A program made the translations under genes and the position numbers. A stretch of DNA of 64,000 bases from Defluviicoccus sp. (GTDB lineage: Bacteria; Pseudomonadota; Alphaproteobacteria; MPNO01): the NCBI GenBank assembly GCA_022823775.1, contig JAJEHI010000008.1, positions 1 through 64,000 of the forward strand. Direction: 5' to 3'. The notes beneath the pieces were generated by a model that was given only the letters and a program-made list of their open reading frames with translations, made no database searches and had not been told where the DNA came from. Of this stretch, positions 1 to 8,474 are shown one piece after another (the first letter of the stretch is position 1; each line of letters opens with the position of its first letter).

Positions 1-786
1 TACGATCCGATCTCGGCGCGTATCGCCGAGGATCTCGGTTTCGAGGTGGGCATGTTCGCGGGCTCCATCGCGTCGATGACGGTGCTCGGCGCGCCCGACC
101 TGATCGTCCTCTCGCTGACCGAATTCGCCGGTCAGGCCTACCGGATCTGCCGGGCCGGCAATCTCGCGCTGATGTGCGATGCCGATCACGGCTACGGCAA
201 TGCGCTCAACGTGATGCGCACCGTCGAGGAGCTGGAGGCCGCCGGCGTCGCCGCGTTCACCATCGAGGACACTGAGCTTCCCCCGCCCTACGGCGCCGAC
301 GGACCGCGCCTGCTCCCGCTCGACGAGGGCGTGGGCAAGATGAAGGCCGCGCTCGCCGCACGGCGCGATCCGAGGCTCGCGATAATCGGCCGGACCAGCG
401 CCGCCACCATCGCGGACATGGACGATGCGATGCGCCGCATCGCGGCCTACGAGGCGGCCGGCGTCGACGCGGTGTTCCTCACCGGTATCAGGACGCGGGA
501 CCAGGTGGAGACCGTCGCCGGGACGGCGGGTATCCCCGTCATTCTCGGCGCGGCGGGGCCGGAGATCCAGGATCTCGACTATCTGGCGCAACACGGCATC
601 CGCATTTGCCTGCAGGGGCATCAGCCCTTCATGGCCGCGGTCGAAGCCGTCCACGCGACCCTGAAGGCGCTGCGCGAAGGGATGTCGCCGGCCGATCTCG
701 AGGGCGTCGCGTCGCCCGAGCTGATGCAGCGGGTTACTCGGGACGGCGATTACCGGCGCTGGATGAAGGACTATCTCGGCGGATGA
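1..786 (+). CDS. Oxaloacetate decarboxylase-like enzyme (isocitrate lyase/PEP mutase superfamily), 5' partial
   Basis: The frame is open from the first base, so the start lies upstream; 261 residues are visible. Superfamily members use a Mg2+-dependent (beta/alpha)8 barrel to cleave or decarboxylate 2-oxo acids. Seen: the metal and substrate segments DADHGYGN and IEDT, then GRTSA. The KKCGH catalytic loop of true isocitrate lyases is absent. From memory the sequence resembles the Pseudomonas PA4872-type oxaloacetate decarboxylase closely (YDPISARIAEDLGFE, DADHGYGNALNVMRTVEEL). It overlaps the next gene by ATGA, so it probably heads or sits inside a four-gene operon with an FAD monooxygenase, a ThDP decarboxylase and a NIPSNAP protein. 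Family is confident; the physiological substrate is inferred and could be another small 2-oxo diacid. Confidence 0.85.
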   Translation, partial: YDPISARIAEDLGFEVGMFAGSIASMTVLGAPDLIVLSLTEFAGQAYRICRAGNLALMCDADHGYGNALNVMRTVEELEAAGVAAFTIEDTELPPPYGADGPRLLPLDEGVGKMKAALAARRDPRLAIIGRTSAATIADMDDAMRRIAAYEAAGVDAVFLTGIRTRDQVETVAGTAGIPVILGAAGPEIQDLDYLAQHGIRICLQGHQPFMAAVEAVHATLKALREGMSPADLEGVASPELMQRVTRDGDYRRWMKDYLGG

Positions 787-1934
787 CCGCGCGGCGTCAT
801 GCCGAGATCGCAGGCGCCGGCTTCGCCGGGCTGGTCGCAGCCGTGGCGCTTGCGGATCGCGGCTGGACGGTCCGCGTGCATGAGCGCGCCGACGCGTTGC
901 GCGCGTTCGGGGCCGGTATCTTCATCTGGGAGAACGGGCTCCGGGTGCTGAAGGCGATCGGCGCCTACGACGACGTGGTCGCCGGCTCGCATGACGGCGA
1001 GGTCTACGAGGTCCGCGACCGCGACCGTGTGGTGGCGGAGACCGCGTTCCACGCCGGCATGGGCAGCCGGATGCTGACCATGACGCGCCAGACTCTCTAC
1101 GCCGCGATCCTCGACTGGGCGGAGCGCCGGGACATCGAGATCCTCACCCGCTCCGAGGTCGTGGGCGCGGAGCCCGAGGGCGTGTTGCTGACCGCGGGCG
1201 GCGGGCGGTACGCGGCCGACCTCGTGGTCGGCGCCGACGGGGTGCATTCGCGGGTGCGCGACTCTCTGGGGCTGCAGAAGGAGCGGAACACCGGCACGCT
1301 CGGACTCGTGCGCGTGCTCGCCCCGCGCTGTCTCGACGAGCTCGGCCCCGGAAGATGGGATCGGGTGATCGACTTCTGGAACCTGCCGCACCGTTCGCTC
1401 CGCATCCTCTACGTGCCGTGCAACGGCGACGACCTCTATCTCGCGATGATGGCGCCGGTCGAGGATGTGGAGGCGACCGCGGTTCCCGTCCGCACCGATA
1501 TCTGGGTGCCGGCGTTTCCCCAGCTCGAGCCCGCCATCCGCCGAGTCTCGGCCGAGGGGCGCTACGACGCCTACGAGACCGGGAAGCTCACGCGCTGGTC
1601 TTCCGGCCGGGTCGCGATCGTGGGCGATTCCGCGCACGCCATGGTGCCCTCGCTCGGGCAGGGGGCCGGGCTCGCCATGGCCAACGCGCTCGGCCTTGCC
1701 GTCGCGCTCGACGAAATCTCCGACGTGCCGGACGCGCTCGCCCGGTGGGAAGAGCGCGAGCGGCCGCTCACCGAATACACCCAGGACATGTCGGCGAAAG
1801 TCGCCCGCGATCGGCTGGGCACGGCCGGACGGATATGGTCGGACGGCACCATCCGGACCGCGCTCAGCGTGCCCACGGGAACCGAACATCTGCCGCCCGT
1901 GCCTGAAGAGGAGGACATTCATGCGCCGCTATGA
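783..1934 (+). CDS. FAD-dependent aromatic-type monooxygenase (group A flavoprotein)
   Basis: 383 residues, using the ATG that overlaps the upstream stop. Features of the PHBH/salicylate-hydroxylase fold are visible: the N-terminal Rossmann motif GAGFAGL near residue 11, the middle DG motif GADGVHS, and the GD motif GDSAHAMVPSLGQGAGLAMA that binds FAD pyrophosphate and ribitol. Such enzymes hydroxylate small aromatic or heteroaromatic acids with NAD(P)H and O2; no membrane anchor is seen. It is translationally coupled on both sides (4-nt overlap upstream, 14-nt overlap downstream), so it likely acts in one route with the neighbouring lyase and ThDP decarboxylase. A frame open further upstream from 606 runs inside the previous gene and lacks a Shine-Dalgarno site. 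The substrate cannot be told; 6-hydroxynicotinate- or salicylate-type compounds are possible. Confidence 0.85.
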   Translation: MTARRHAEIAGAGFAGLVAAVALADRGWTVRVHERADALRAFGAGIFIWENGLRVLKAIGAYDDVVAGSHDGEVYEVRDRDRVVAETAFHAGMGSRMLTMTRQTLYAAILDWAERRDIEILTRSEVVGAEPEGVLLTAGGGRYAADLVVGADGVHSRVRDSLGLQKERNTGTLGLVRVLAPRCLDELGPGRWDRVIDFWNLPHRSLRILYVPCNGDDLYLAMMAPVEDVEATAVPVRTDIWVPAFPQLEPAIRRVSAEGRYDAYETGKLTRWSSGRVAIVGDSAHAMVPSLGQGAGLAMANALGLAVALDEISDVPDALARWEERERPLTEYTQDMSAKVARDRLGTAGRIWSDGTIRTALSVPTGTEHLPPVPEEEDIHAPL

Positions 1935-3102
1935 CGCGCTCGAAGCGGTCGCGCCCAGGGTCGGCGACGCGCTGGTCGTGACCAACCTCGCCAACACGGC
2001 GACCGAATGGCGAACGCTGCGCCCGCATGACGGCAATCTCTATTTCGTCGGCATGGGGATGGTGACGCCCTACGCGCTCGGGCTCGCGCTCGCCCTGCCG
2101 CACCGGCGCGTGCTCGCCTTCGACGGCGACGGCGGGATCCTGTTCGAGATGAGCGTCCTCGGCACGCTCGCCCAGACCGCTCCGAACAACCTCTGTGTCG
2201 TCGTGCTCGACAACGAGGGCTATGTCTCCACCGGCAAATGGCGGTCGATCGCCTCGCTCTCGGCCGGGCCCGTGGATATCGCGGGTGTCGCGCGCGCCTC
2301 CGGCCTCGCCAACGTGTTCGAGGTGCGGACGGTCGAGGAGTTCGAGGCCCAGGTCGCGGCGGGGCTTGAGCGCGAGGACGGTCCCACCGTAATCGTCGCA
2401 AAGACCAGCCCCGAGCAGGCCTTCGTCGGCACCTCGCCCGGCGACGGCAAGGAGAACAAGTACAGCTTCGTCCGCCATATCGAGGCGCTGGAGGGCAAGG
2501 CGATCCTCAAGCCGTCCGCGCGCGAGCACGGCGAGCCGCCGAAGCCCGATCCCGAGTTCAGCCCGGTCGGCGAGGACGATCCGTTCGGCGAGGTGCTGTT
2601 CGACGGGCTGCGCGAGAATTTCGTCGATTTCGTGATCGGCCTGCCCTGCAGCGGCTTCGCGCACACACTGCAGCGCTGCATGGACGACCAGTCGATGCAC
2701 TACGTCGCCGTCGCCAACGAGGGCACCGGAATCGGAATCTGCGCCGGCGCCTGGCTCGGCGGCAAGACACCCGCGGCCGTGGTGGAGAATTTCGGCGTCT
2801 ACGCCGCGACTTACCAGCTCATGCGCGGCCACTACACTTTCGGAATTCCAACGCTGCTGATGACCGAGTACCGGGGCGACGCCGGTGAGACCGAGTTCTT
2901 CGGCGACTCCGGCGACATGACGGAGCCGCTGCTTAAGGCCGCCCGGATCAACTACCGCGTGGTGCGCGACATCCACGAGCTCAAGCCGGCGATCCGGGAC
3001 GGTCTCAGGTGGATGAATTTCGGGCTCCGGCCCTACGCCGTGCTGCCCGGCTTCGACCTGTCCCGTCCGAAGCCGCCGAAATCCCAGGGGACCGCCGCAT
3101 GA
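1921..3102 (+). CDS. ThDP-dependent 2-oxoacid decarboxylase, sulfopyruvate/phosphonopyruvate decarboxylase-like, domains in reversed order
   Basis: 393 residues; ATG preceded by GAGGAGG. Residues 1 to about 170 are the pyrophosphate-binding half (ComE/beta-like): GDG at 69-71 and N98 form the ThDP/Mg2+ motif. Residues about 220 to 390 are the pyrimidine-binding half (ComD/alpha-like), with the cofactor-activating glutamate in VANEGTG at E267. Normal single-chain ThDP decarboxylases have Pyr first and PP last, and ComD/ComE are usually separate, so this is a fusion in reverse order. It probably decarboxylates a small 2-oxo acid bearing an acidic group. It overlaps the FAD monooxygenase by 14 nt and the NIPSNAP gene by 4 nt. 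Family is well supported; the substrate (sulfopyruvate, phosphonopyruvate, other) is not. Confidence 0.85.
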   Translation: MRRYDALEAVAPRVGDALVVTNLANTATEWRTLRPHDGNLYFVGMGMVTPYALGLALALPHRRVLAFDGDGGILFEMSVLGTLAQTAPNNLCVVVLDNEGYVSTGKWRSIASLSAGPVDIAGVARASGLANVFEVRTVEEFEAQVAAGLEREDGPTVIVAKTSPEQAFVGTSPGDGKENKYSFVRHIEALEGKAILKPSAREHGEPPKPDPEFSPVGEDDPFGEVLFDGLRENFVDFVIGLPCSGFAHTLQRCMDDQSMHYVAVANEGTGIGICAGAWLGGKTPAAVVENFGVYAATYQLMRGHYTFGIPTLLMTEYRGDAGETEFFGDSGDMTEPLLKAARINYRVVRDIHELKPAIRDGLRWMNFGLRPYAVLPGFDLSRPKPPKSQGTAA

Positions 3103-3821
3103 TCTTCGAATGCCGCCGCTACACCCTCCAGCCCGGGCGGACGGGAGACTTCATCGATCTCCAGCACCGGCGGGGCTTCGATGGGCCGAATGCAGGCTTC
3201 ATCTCGCGGGTGATCGGCTATTTCGAGACCGTTACCGGCACGCCGGAGCAGATCGTGCACCTCTACCGCTACGACAGTTACGAGGACTGGATCGAGAAGC
3301 TGCACGGGCTCTATGCGATCCCAGAGCTCGCCTTCTACTTCACCGAGGCGCGCGCGATGGTCGACCGTCAGGAGACCGACTTCTTCCAGGCCGCCCCCGT
3401 CGCCGATCTCTGCCCGCTGTGGCACGGCGAGACCGACTGGCTGCCCGGCTCCGGTAAGGAGCGCTGGGACCTGCGCGAAATGCCAGACCTCGTGGTCGAG
3501 GAAACGCTGGAGGCGTTCAGGCCCGGCGGGCTGCCCGCCTACTGGCAGGCGATGGAAGACTGCGGGCTGGAGGCCACCGCCCCGCTTCGTCGGGACACGA
3601 TCGCCACCTGGTGGTCGATGACCGGCCGGCTTCATGTCGCCGCGTCTTACCGGTTGTTCTCCTCGGTCGCCGACCGCGACGAATGCCGGCAAGAGGCAAA
3701 CGGATCGGCGGCAATGGCCGCGTTCAACGAGGTGCTGAGACCGATTCTCCGCGAACGCACCACGACGCTGTTGCGCCCCGTTCGGGTGCCGCAGATGAGC
3801 CCCCTGTTCCGGCTCGGCTGA
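3099..3821 (+). CDS. NIPSNAP family protein with two tandem modules
   Basis: 240 residues, starting at the ATG that overlaps the previous stop (ATGA). NIPSNAP domains are small ferredoxin-like alpha/beta folds of unclear biochemical role, often found next to catabolic enzymes. Here two modules of roughly 105 residues are seen: the first begins MIFECRRYTLQPGR and contains HLYRYDSYEDW; the second begins LPDLVVEETLEAFRPG-like (DLVVEETLEAFRPGG) and ends with the NEVLRPILRER segment. There is no signal peptide or membrane segment. As last gene of the tight operon it probably assists or senses the same compound as the lyase, monooxygenase and decarboxylase upstream. Function is inferred from context only. 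Confidence 0.75.
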   Translation: MIFECRRYTLQPGRTGDFIDLQHRRGFDGPNAGFISRVIGYFETVTGTPEQIVHLYRYDSYEDWIEKLHGLYAIPELAFYFTEARAMVDRQETDFFQAAPVADLCPLWHGETDWLPGSGKERWDLREMPDLVVEETLEAFRPGGLPAYWQAMEDCGLEATAPLRRDTIATWWSMTGRLHVAASYRLFSSVADRDECRQEANGSAAMAAFNEVLRPILRERTTTLLRPVRVPQMSPLFRLG

Positions 3822-3842
3822 GGCCGAATTCGGGTGGACCGG

Positions 3843-3945
3843 CCCTTCGATACGCGGCTTCGCCGCTACTCAGGGTGAGGCATTGGTTGTAGGCGGTAAA
3901 CAACTTCCCTCATCCCGAGTAGGCGCGTCAGCGCCGTATCGAGGG
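3843..3945. repeat. BIME-like repeat, copy 1 (two inverted palindromic units)
   Basis: Two roughly 38-nt units in opposite orientation (3843-3880 and 3907-3945) with a 26-nt spacer. Each unit is an imperfect palindrome running from CCYTCGATACG to CTACTCRGGRTGAGG, and can fold into a hairpin (for example GCGGC-TTC-GCCGC). The same arrangement recurs in inverse orientation at 60202-60293, with a different spacer. It lies between the convergent NIPSNAP and amidase genes, so it may also end transcription. Confidence 0.85.
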
Positions 3946-3962
3946 ACGCGACCGTTCGGCCG

Positions 3963-5240
3963 CTATACCCCCGCACCGCGGCACCCCCCGACCCACTCCG
4001 CGACCGACAGCAGCAGGTCGTCCGCGCCCTGCCGGGAGACGAGCTGGATGCCGACCGGCATGCCGTTGGGGCCGCGATGGGCGGGAAGCGTAATCGCCGG
4101 GACGTGCAGCATCGTCCACAGCGACTGGAAGGCGGGATCGCCGGCATAGTCGAGCCCGAGCGGCGCTTCCCCGTTGACGGCGGGTGCAAGCAGCGCATCC
4201 CGGTCTTCGAACACCGCGTCGAGCAGGCGGCGGCATTGCTCCGTCGCCGCCAGCGCCGCCCGGTAATCGGCATCCGGGATCGCGAAACCGTTGGCCACCG
4301 TCCTTTGCATCGCCGGGCTCAACCGGTCCCGGTCGGTACGCCATTCATGCGCCATCGCACGGGCGCGCTCGTAGTCGTTGATCGCCTGCCGCGCATCGGC
4401 GAGCGCGGCGAAGGCCGCGGGTAGTTCGACCTCGTCCACGAGCGTGCCGGCCTGCCGGATCACGTCGGCCGCGCCCTCGATCGCGGCGACGGTTTCCGGC
4501 TCCGCCAGATGCCAAAGATGGGTGCGGCACACACCGACTCGCGGTGGCCGCCCAAGCCGCGCGATCCGGCCGGGCTCCCGGCCGGTGAGCACGTCGCGGA
4601 CCAGCGCTATGTCCTCCAGGTTGCGCGCGTGCAGGCCGATGGTATCCAGGCTCTCCGCGGCGAACTTGATGCCGGCGCGGTTGAAGGTGCCGAAGGTGGG
4701 CTTGAATCCGACGATCCCGCAATAGGACGACGGGCGCAGCACCGAACCGCCGGTCTGGGTGCCGAGCGCGACCGGGACCATGCCGTCCGCGACCCCCGCC
4801 GCCGAGCCCTGCGACGACCCGCCCGGGGTCCGGGCCGCATCGTGCGGGTTGGCGGTGGCGCCTGGATGGGTGCCGGCGAACTCGGCGGTGACGGTCTTGC
4901 CGAGGATCACCGCGCCGGACGCCCGCAGGATGGCCACCGCCGCCGCGTCCGACGCCGGCCGGTGGCCCGCATAGATCGGAGAGCCCATCTCCGTCGGCAT
5001 GTCGGCGGTGTCGAAAATGTCCTTGATGCCCACCGGCACGCCGTGGAGCGGGCCCACGGGTTTCGCGGCGGCATCGCAGGCGCGCGCCTGGGCGAGAGCG
5101 AGATCGGGGTCGAGGAAGGCCCAGGCCCTGACCGTGGCCTCGCGTTCGGCGATACGCGCGAGGCAGGCGCCGACCACGGCCTCCGAGGTCGTGCGGCCTT
5201 CCGCGATCGCGCGCGCGGCCTCGGCGGCGCCGGGTGTCAC
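3963..5240 (-). CDS. Amidase (amidase signature family)
   Basis: 425 residues. The GTG start at 5240 overlaps the SDR stop (GTGA); an upstream extension of the frame runs antisense-like through the SDR gene and looks non-coding. The amidase signature Ser-cisSer-Lys triad is visible: Lys in VGIKDIFDT, cis-Ser in TPGGSSQGSAAG, and the nucleophile Ser in GTQTGGSVLRPSSYCG. The family hydrolyses carboxamides to acid and ammonia; the chain is cytoplasmic with no leader. The order SDR then amidase on the minus strand makes a two-gene unit. Paralogs lie at 44875-46239 and 48026-49432. The substrate is not predictable. Confidence 0.88.
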   Translation of the reverse strand: MTPGAAEAARAIAEGRTTSEAVVGACLARIAEREATVRAWAFLDPDLALAQARACDAAAKPVGPLHGVPVGIKDIFDTADMPTEMGSPIYAGHRPASDAAAVAILRASGAVILGKTVTAEFAGTHPGATANPHDAARTPGGSSQGSAAGVADGMVPVALGTQTGGSVLRPSSYCGIVGFKPTFGTFNRAGIKFAAESLDTIGLHARNLEDIALVRDVLTGREPGRIARLGRPPRVGVCRTHLWHLAEPETVAAIEGAADVIRQAGTLVDEVELPAAFAALADARQAINDYERARAMAHEWRTDRDRLSPAMQRTVANGFAIPDADYRAALAATEQCRRLLDAVFEDRDALLAPAVNGEAPLGLDYAGDPAFQSLWTMLHVPAITLPAHRGPNGMPVGIQLVSRQGADDLLLSVAEWVGGCRGAGV

Positions 5241-6046
5241 CTGTCGCGGAACGCGTCCATCAGCGGCTTCTGCTGGCCGCCGTCGATCTCGATCATCGTG
5301 CCGTTGACGAAATGCGCGAGCGGCGAGGCGAGATAGGTGACGAGGTTGGCGACCTCGTCGCACTCCGCGATGCGCCCGAGCGGAATGGCGCGCGGGGCGA
5401 GCTGATCGGCCTCCTCGTAAGGGATCTTCATGTCGCGCGACATCGCTTGGACCAGCCCGTCCCAGCGCTCGGTCCTGACCGGGCCGGGGTTGACCGCGCA
5501 GACCGTGATGTTCTCGCGCCCGTACTGGGCCGCGATCGAGATCGTGAAATTCTGGCCGGCGGCGTTAGCGGCGCCCGGCGCGACCTCCCAGTATGAGTGC
5601 TTGACGCCGTCGTTGCCGATCAGGTTGACGATGCGCCCGCCGCCCTGCTTGCGCATATGCGGGACCGCGTAGCGGGTGCAGCGCACATAGCCCATGAACT
5701 TGAGCCCGAGCGCTGCCTCCCAGTCCTCCTCCGAGAGCCCTTCGAGCACGCCGCCCGGCGCGGCGCCCGCGTTGTTGACCAGGATGTCGAGCCGGCCGAA
5801 ATGCTCCACGGTGCCGTCGATGAACGCCTTCGCATCCTCCGGTTTGGTGAGGTCGGCGGCGATGGAATGGATTTCCTGGCCGGTTCGCTGCTGGATCGCC
5901 GCCGCGGCGTTGTCGAGCCGTTGCTTGTCGCGCGCGCAGATCGCGACCTTGCAGCCCTCCGTCGCGAGGCTTTCCGCGATCGCCCGGCCGATGCCGATGC
6001 TGCCGCCGGTCACCGCCGCGATCTTGCCGTCCAGTTGAAGGTCCAT
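5237..6046 (-). CDS. Short-chain dehydrogenase/reductase-fold protein lacking the catalytic tetrad
   Basis: 269 residues; the ATG at 6046 has AAGGAGA upstream. The cofactor-binding parts are normal: TGGSIGIG at 13-20, a D at about 65, and NNAG at 91-94. The active site is not. Aligned by eye to FabG-type SDRs, the Asn-Ser-Tyr-Lys tetrad falls on K116, G144, P157 and N161. The protein may still bind NAD(P)H but is unlikely to use the usual SDR chemistry. It could be a binding or regulatory protein, or a lineage that recruited other residues. It is translationally coupled to the downstream amidase. Confidence 0.8.
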   Translation of the reverse strand: MDLQLDGKIAAVTGGSIGIGRAIAESLATEGCKVAICARDKQRLDNAAAAIQQRTGQEIHSIAADLTKPEDAKAFIDGTVEHFGRLDILVNNAGAAPGGVLEGLSEEDWEAALGLKFMGYVRCTRYAVPHMRKQGGGRIVNLIGNDGVKHSYWEVAPGAANAAGQNFTISIAAQYGRENITVCAVNPGPVRTERWDGLVQAMSRDMKIPYEEADQLAPRAIPLGRIAECDEVANLVTYLASPLAHFVNGTMIEIDGGQQKPLMDAFRDR

Positions 6047-6160
6047 ATCCGTCTCCTTGCCGCCGCTTGCCACGCCCGATGTTTGCGCGCGAATTTCCTC
6101 GCCCCTACCCTAGCGCCGCGCGGCGAAGATGCAAAACCGGCGGGTCGTATGGAGGAGAGG

Positions 6161-8443
6161 ATGATCGGGCGCGCGCTGAGGCGGCGCGAGGACAGGCGGT
6201 TCCTGCGCGGAACCGGCCGTTTCGTCGACGATTTCGTCCCGCCCGGCACCGCGCATATGGCGATCCTCAGAAGCCCCTTCGCCCATGCGCGCATCCGCTC
6301 GGTCGACCTTGGCGCGGCGCGTGCCGCGCCCGGGGCGATCGATGCGTTCTGCGGCGCCGACCTCGACCGCCCGCTGCCGCAAATCCCCTTCAGGCTCGCC
6401 GGACTCTCGGGCTTCGACCGCTTTCTGCAGCAGCCAATCGCCACTTCCAAGGCGCGTTTCGCCGGCGAGCCCGTCGCCGTCGTCGTCGCGTCCGACCGCT
6501 ACGCCGCAGAGGACGCGCTCGCGGCGATCGAGGTCGACTACGACCCGCTGCCGCCGGTGGTCGATCCGGAGACCGCGGCGGAGGCCGAAACTCTCGTCCA
6601 CGAGGACGCCGGCGACAACGTGGCAATCCGCTACACCGTCGGCCGCGGCGACGCCGAGGTCGCCTTCGCCGCCGCGCCCTATCGCCGGAAAGAACGGTTC
6701 AGGACCCATCGCCAGACCGCCCTGCCGCTCGAAACCCGGGGGCTCATCGCCGATTTCTCCGACGGGGAGAGCCTGAGACTGTGGGGTGCCGCCAAGGTCA
6801 CCTACTTCAACAAGCAGGCGCTGGTCCGGGCCTTCGGGTTGCCCGAGGCTGCGGTCGAGCTGATCCAGCTCGATGTCGGCGGCGGCTTCGGCGTGCGGGG
6901 CGAGCTTTACCCCGAGGACTATCTGGTCCCCATCGCGAGCCGCCGCGTGGGCCGCCCCGTCAAGTGGACCGAGGACCGGCGGGAGCATCTGACGGCGGCG
7001 AACCATTCGCGCGACATTGTCTGCACGCTGGAGATCGCGGCCGAGCGGGACGGCACGATCCTCGCCTTGCGCGGCCGGACGGTCGCCGACCTCGGCGCCT
7101 ATGCGCGGACCAACGGCGGTATCGTGCCGGTGCGGACGGTGCAGTTCCTCCCCGGGCCCTATCGCATTCCGAACTTTTCCTGCGAAGCCGAGATCGTGGT
7201 CACCAACCGCACGCCGACGGGCACCTATCGCGGGCCGGGCCGTTTCGAGGCCAATTTTTTCCGCGAGCGGCTGATCGACCTGATGGCGGCGGATCTCGGG
7301 CTCGACCCGGCGGAGGTGCGGCTCGCCAACCTGCTCGGCCCCGACGAGCTTCCCTTCGACATCGGCGAGCTGGTTCCCGGCGACGGCGGGATGGCCTATT
7401 CCGACGGCGACTATCCGGCCGCGCTGCGCCGGCTCCTCGACGAGGCCGGCTACGAGGACTGGCGCGGACGCCAGGGGGAGACCGGCGCCGACGGCCGTCG
7501 TCACGGTCTCGGGATCGCCTGTTTCGTGGAGAGCAGCGCCGCGGGGCCGCCCGAGCATGCGCGTATCGGCGCGGACGAGAGCGGACGGATCGAGGTTCGG
7601 GTCGGATCGTCCTCCTTCGGCCAGGGGGTGGAGACCGGGATGATCCAGATCGCGGCCGAAGCGCTCGGCATCGCGCCCGACGCGATCGACGTCCGTCACG
7701 GCACCACCAGCCTGCTGCCCGACGGCAGCGGCAGCTATCACAGCCGCACCACGGTGATGGCGGGCAACGCGGTCGCCGAAGCCGGCGCCGCCTTCCGCGA
7801 GCGCTGCATCGCGCTCGCCGCGCTCCGCTGGAACGCCGAGCCGGAAAGCCTCGCCTGGCGCGAAGGCGGCGTCGAAAAATCCGATGGCACGACCATCTCC
7901 GTCGCGGCGCTCGCGGCCTTTGCGCGATCCCGCGGCGAGTCGCTCGAAGCCGCCGGCCGGTTCGACAACCGGGGAAGGGTCGCCTGGAGCTCCGGCGCGC
8001 ATGCCGCGCATGTCGCGGTCGATACCGAGACCGGCGAGGTCGCGGTCCTCGGCTACCGCGTGGTCGAAGAGCTCGGCCGGGTTCTGAACCCGATGATGGC
8101 CGAAGGACAGGCCGTCGGTGCGGCGGTCCAGGGGATCGGCGGCGCGCTGTTGGACCGCATCCGCCACGACGCCGACGGCCAGCTCCTGACCGCGAACCTC
8201 GCCGACTATCTGGTCCCCGCGAGCGTGGAGATACCGCGCATCGATACGGTCGCGCTGGAGACCCATCCGGCGACGTCCAACCCGCTCGGTTTCAAGGGGG
8301 CCGGCGAAGGCGGGGTGATCGCCGTCGGCGCCGCCATCGCCAACGCCATCGCCCTCGCGCTCGACAGGTCCGGCGCCGGTCCGACCGAACTGCCCGCCTC
8401 GCCCGGCGACGTCCTTCGGCTTCTGGAGGAAGTCAGGAAATAA
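6161..8443 (+). CDS. Xanthine dehydrogenase/CoxL-family molybdopterin-binding subunit (orphan), copy 1
   Basis: 760 residues, started at the ATG that has GGAGGAG just upstream (an in-frame ATG 12 nt earlier is possible). The opening IGRALRRREDRRFLRGTGRFVDD is typical of the large subunit of CO-dehydrogenase-like molybdenum hydroxylases. Mo-pterin contacts are seen in GSSSFGQGVETG, the YRGPGRFEANFFRERL segment, and the catalytic glutamate in FKGAGEGG (E716). These enzymes hydroxylate N-heterocycles or aldehydes and need FAD and 2Fe-2S partners, which are not adjacent. The CoxL-specific AYXCSFR loop is not seen, so CO oxidation is unlikely. It is divergent from the SDR gene. Confidence 0.88.
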   Translation: MIGRALRRREDRRFLRGTGRFVDDFVPPGTAHMAILRSPFAHARIRSVDLGAARAAPGAIDAFCGADLDRPLPQIPFRLAGLSGFDRFLQQPIATSKARFAGEPVAVVVASDRYAAEDALAAIEVDYDPLPPVVDPETAAEAETLVHEDAGDNVAIRYTVGRGDAEVAFAAAPYRRKERFRTHRQTALPLETRGLIADFSDGESLRLWGAAKVTYFNKQALVRAFGLPEAAVELIQLDVGGGFGVRGELYPEDYLVPIASRRVGRPVKWTEDRREHLTAANHSRDIVCTLEIAAERDGTILALRGRTVADLGAYARTNGGIVPVRTVQFLPGPYRIPNFSCEAEIVVTNRTPTGTYRGPGRFEANFFRERLIDLMAADLGLDPAEVRLANLLGPDELPFDIGELVPGDGGMAYSDGDYPAALRRLLDEAGYEDWRGRQGETGADGRRHGLGIACFVESSAAGPPEHARIGADESGRIEVRVGSSSFGQGVETGMIQIAAEALGIAPDAIDVRHGTTSLLPDGSGSYHSRTTVMAGNAVAEAGAAFRERCIALAALRWNAEPESLAWREGGVEKSDGTTISVAALAAFARSRGESLEAAGRFDNRGRVAWSSGAHAAHVAVDTETGEVAVLGYRVVEELGRVLNPMMAEGQAVGAAVQGIGGALLDRIRHDADGQLLTANLADYLVPASVEIPRIDTVALETHPATSNPLGFKGAGEGGVIAVGAAIANAIALALDRSGAGPTELPASPGDVLRLLEEVRK

Positions 8444-8474
8444 CGGCTACAGCGTTTTCCGACCCGACGGACCG

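Noticed and set aside
606-782. Upstream extension of the FAD monooxygenase
   Set aside because: Lies inside the preceding lyase gene in another frame; the Rossmann motif begins 10 residues after the ATG at 783.
6161-8443. CO dehydrogenase large subunit coxL
   Set aside because: The CoxL active-site Cys loop is not found and coxM/coxS are not adjacent.
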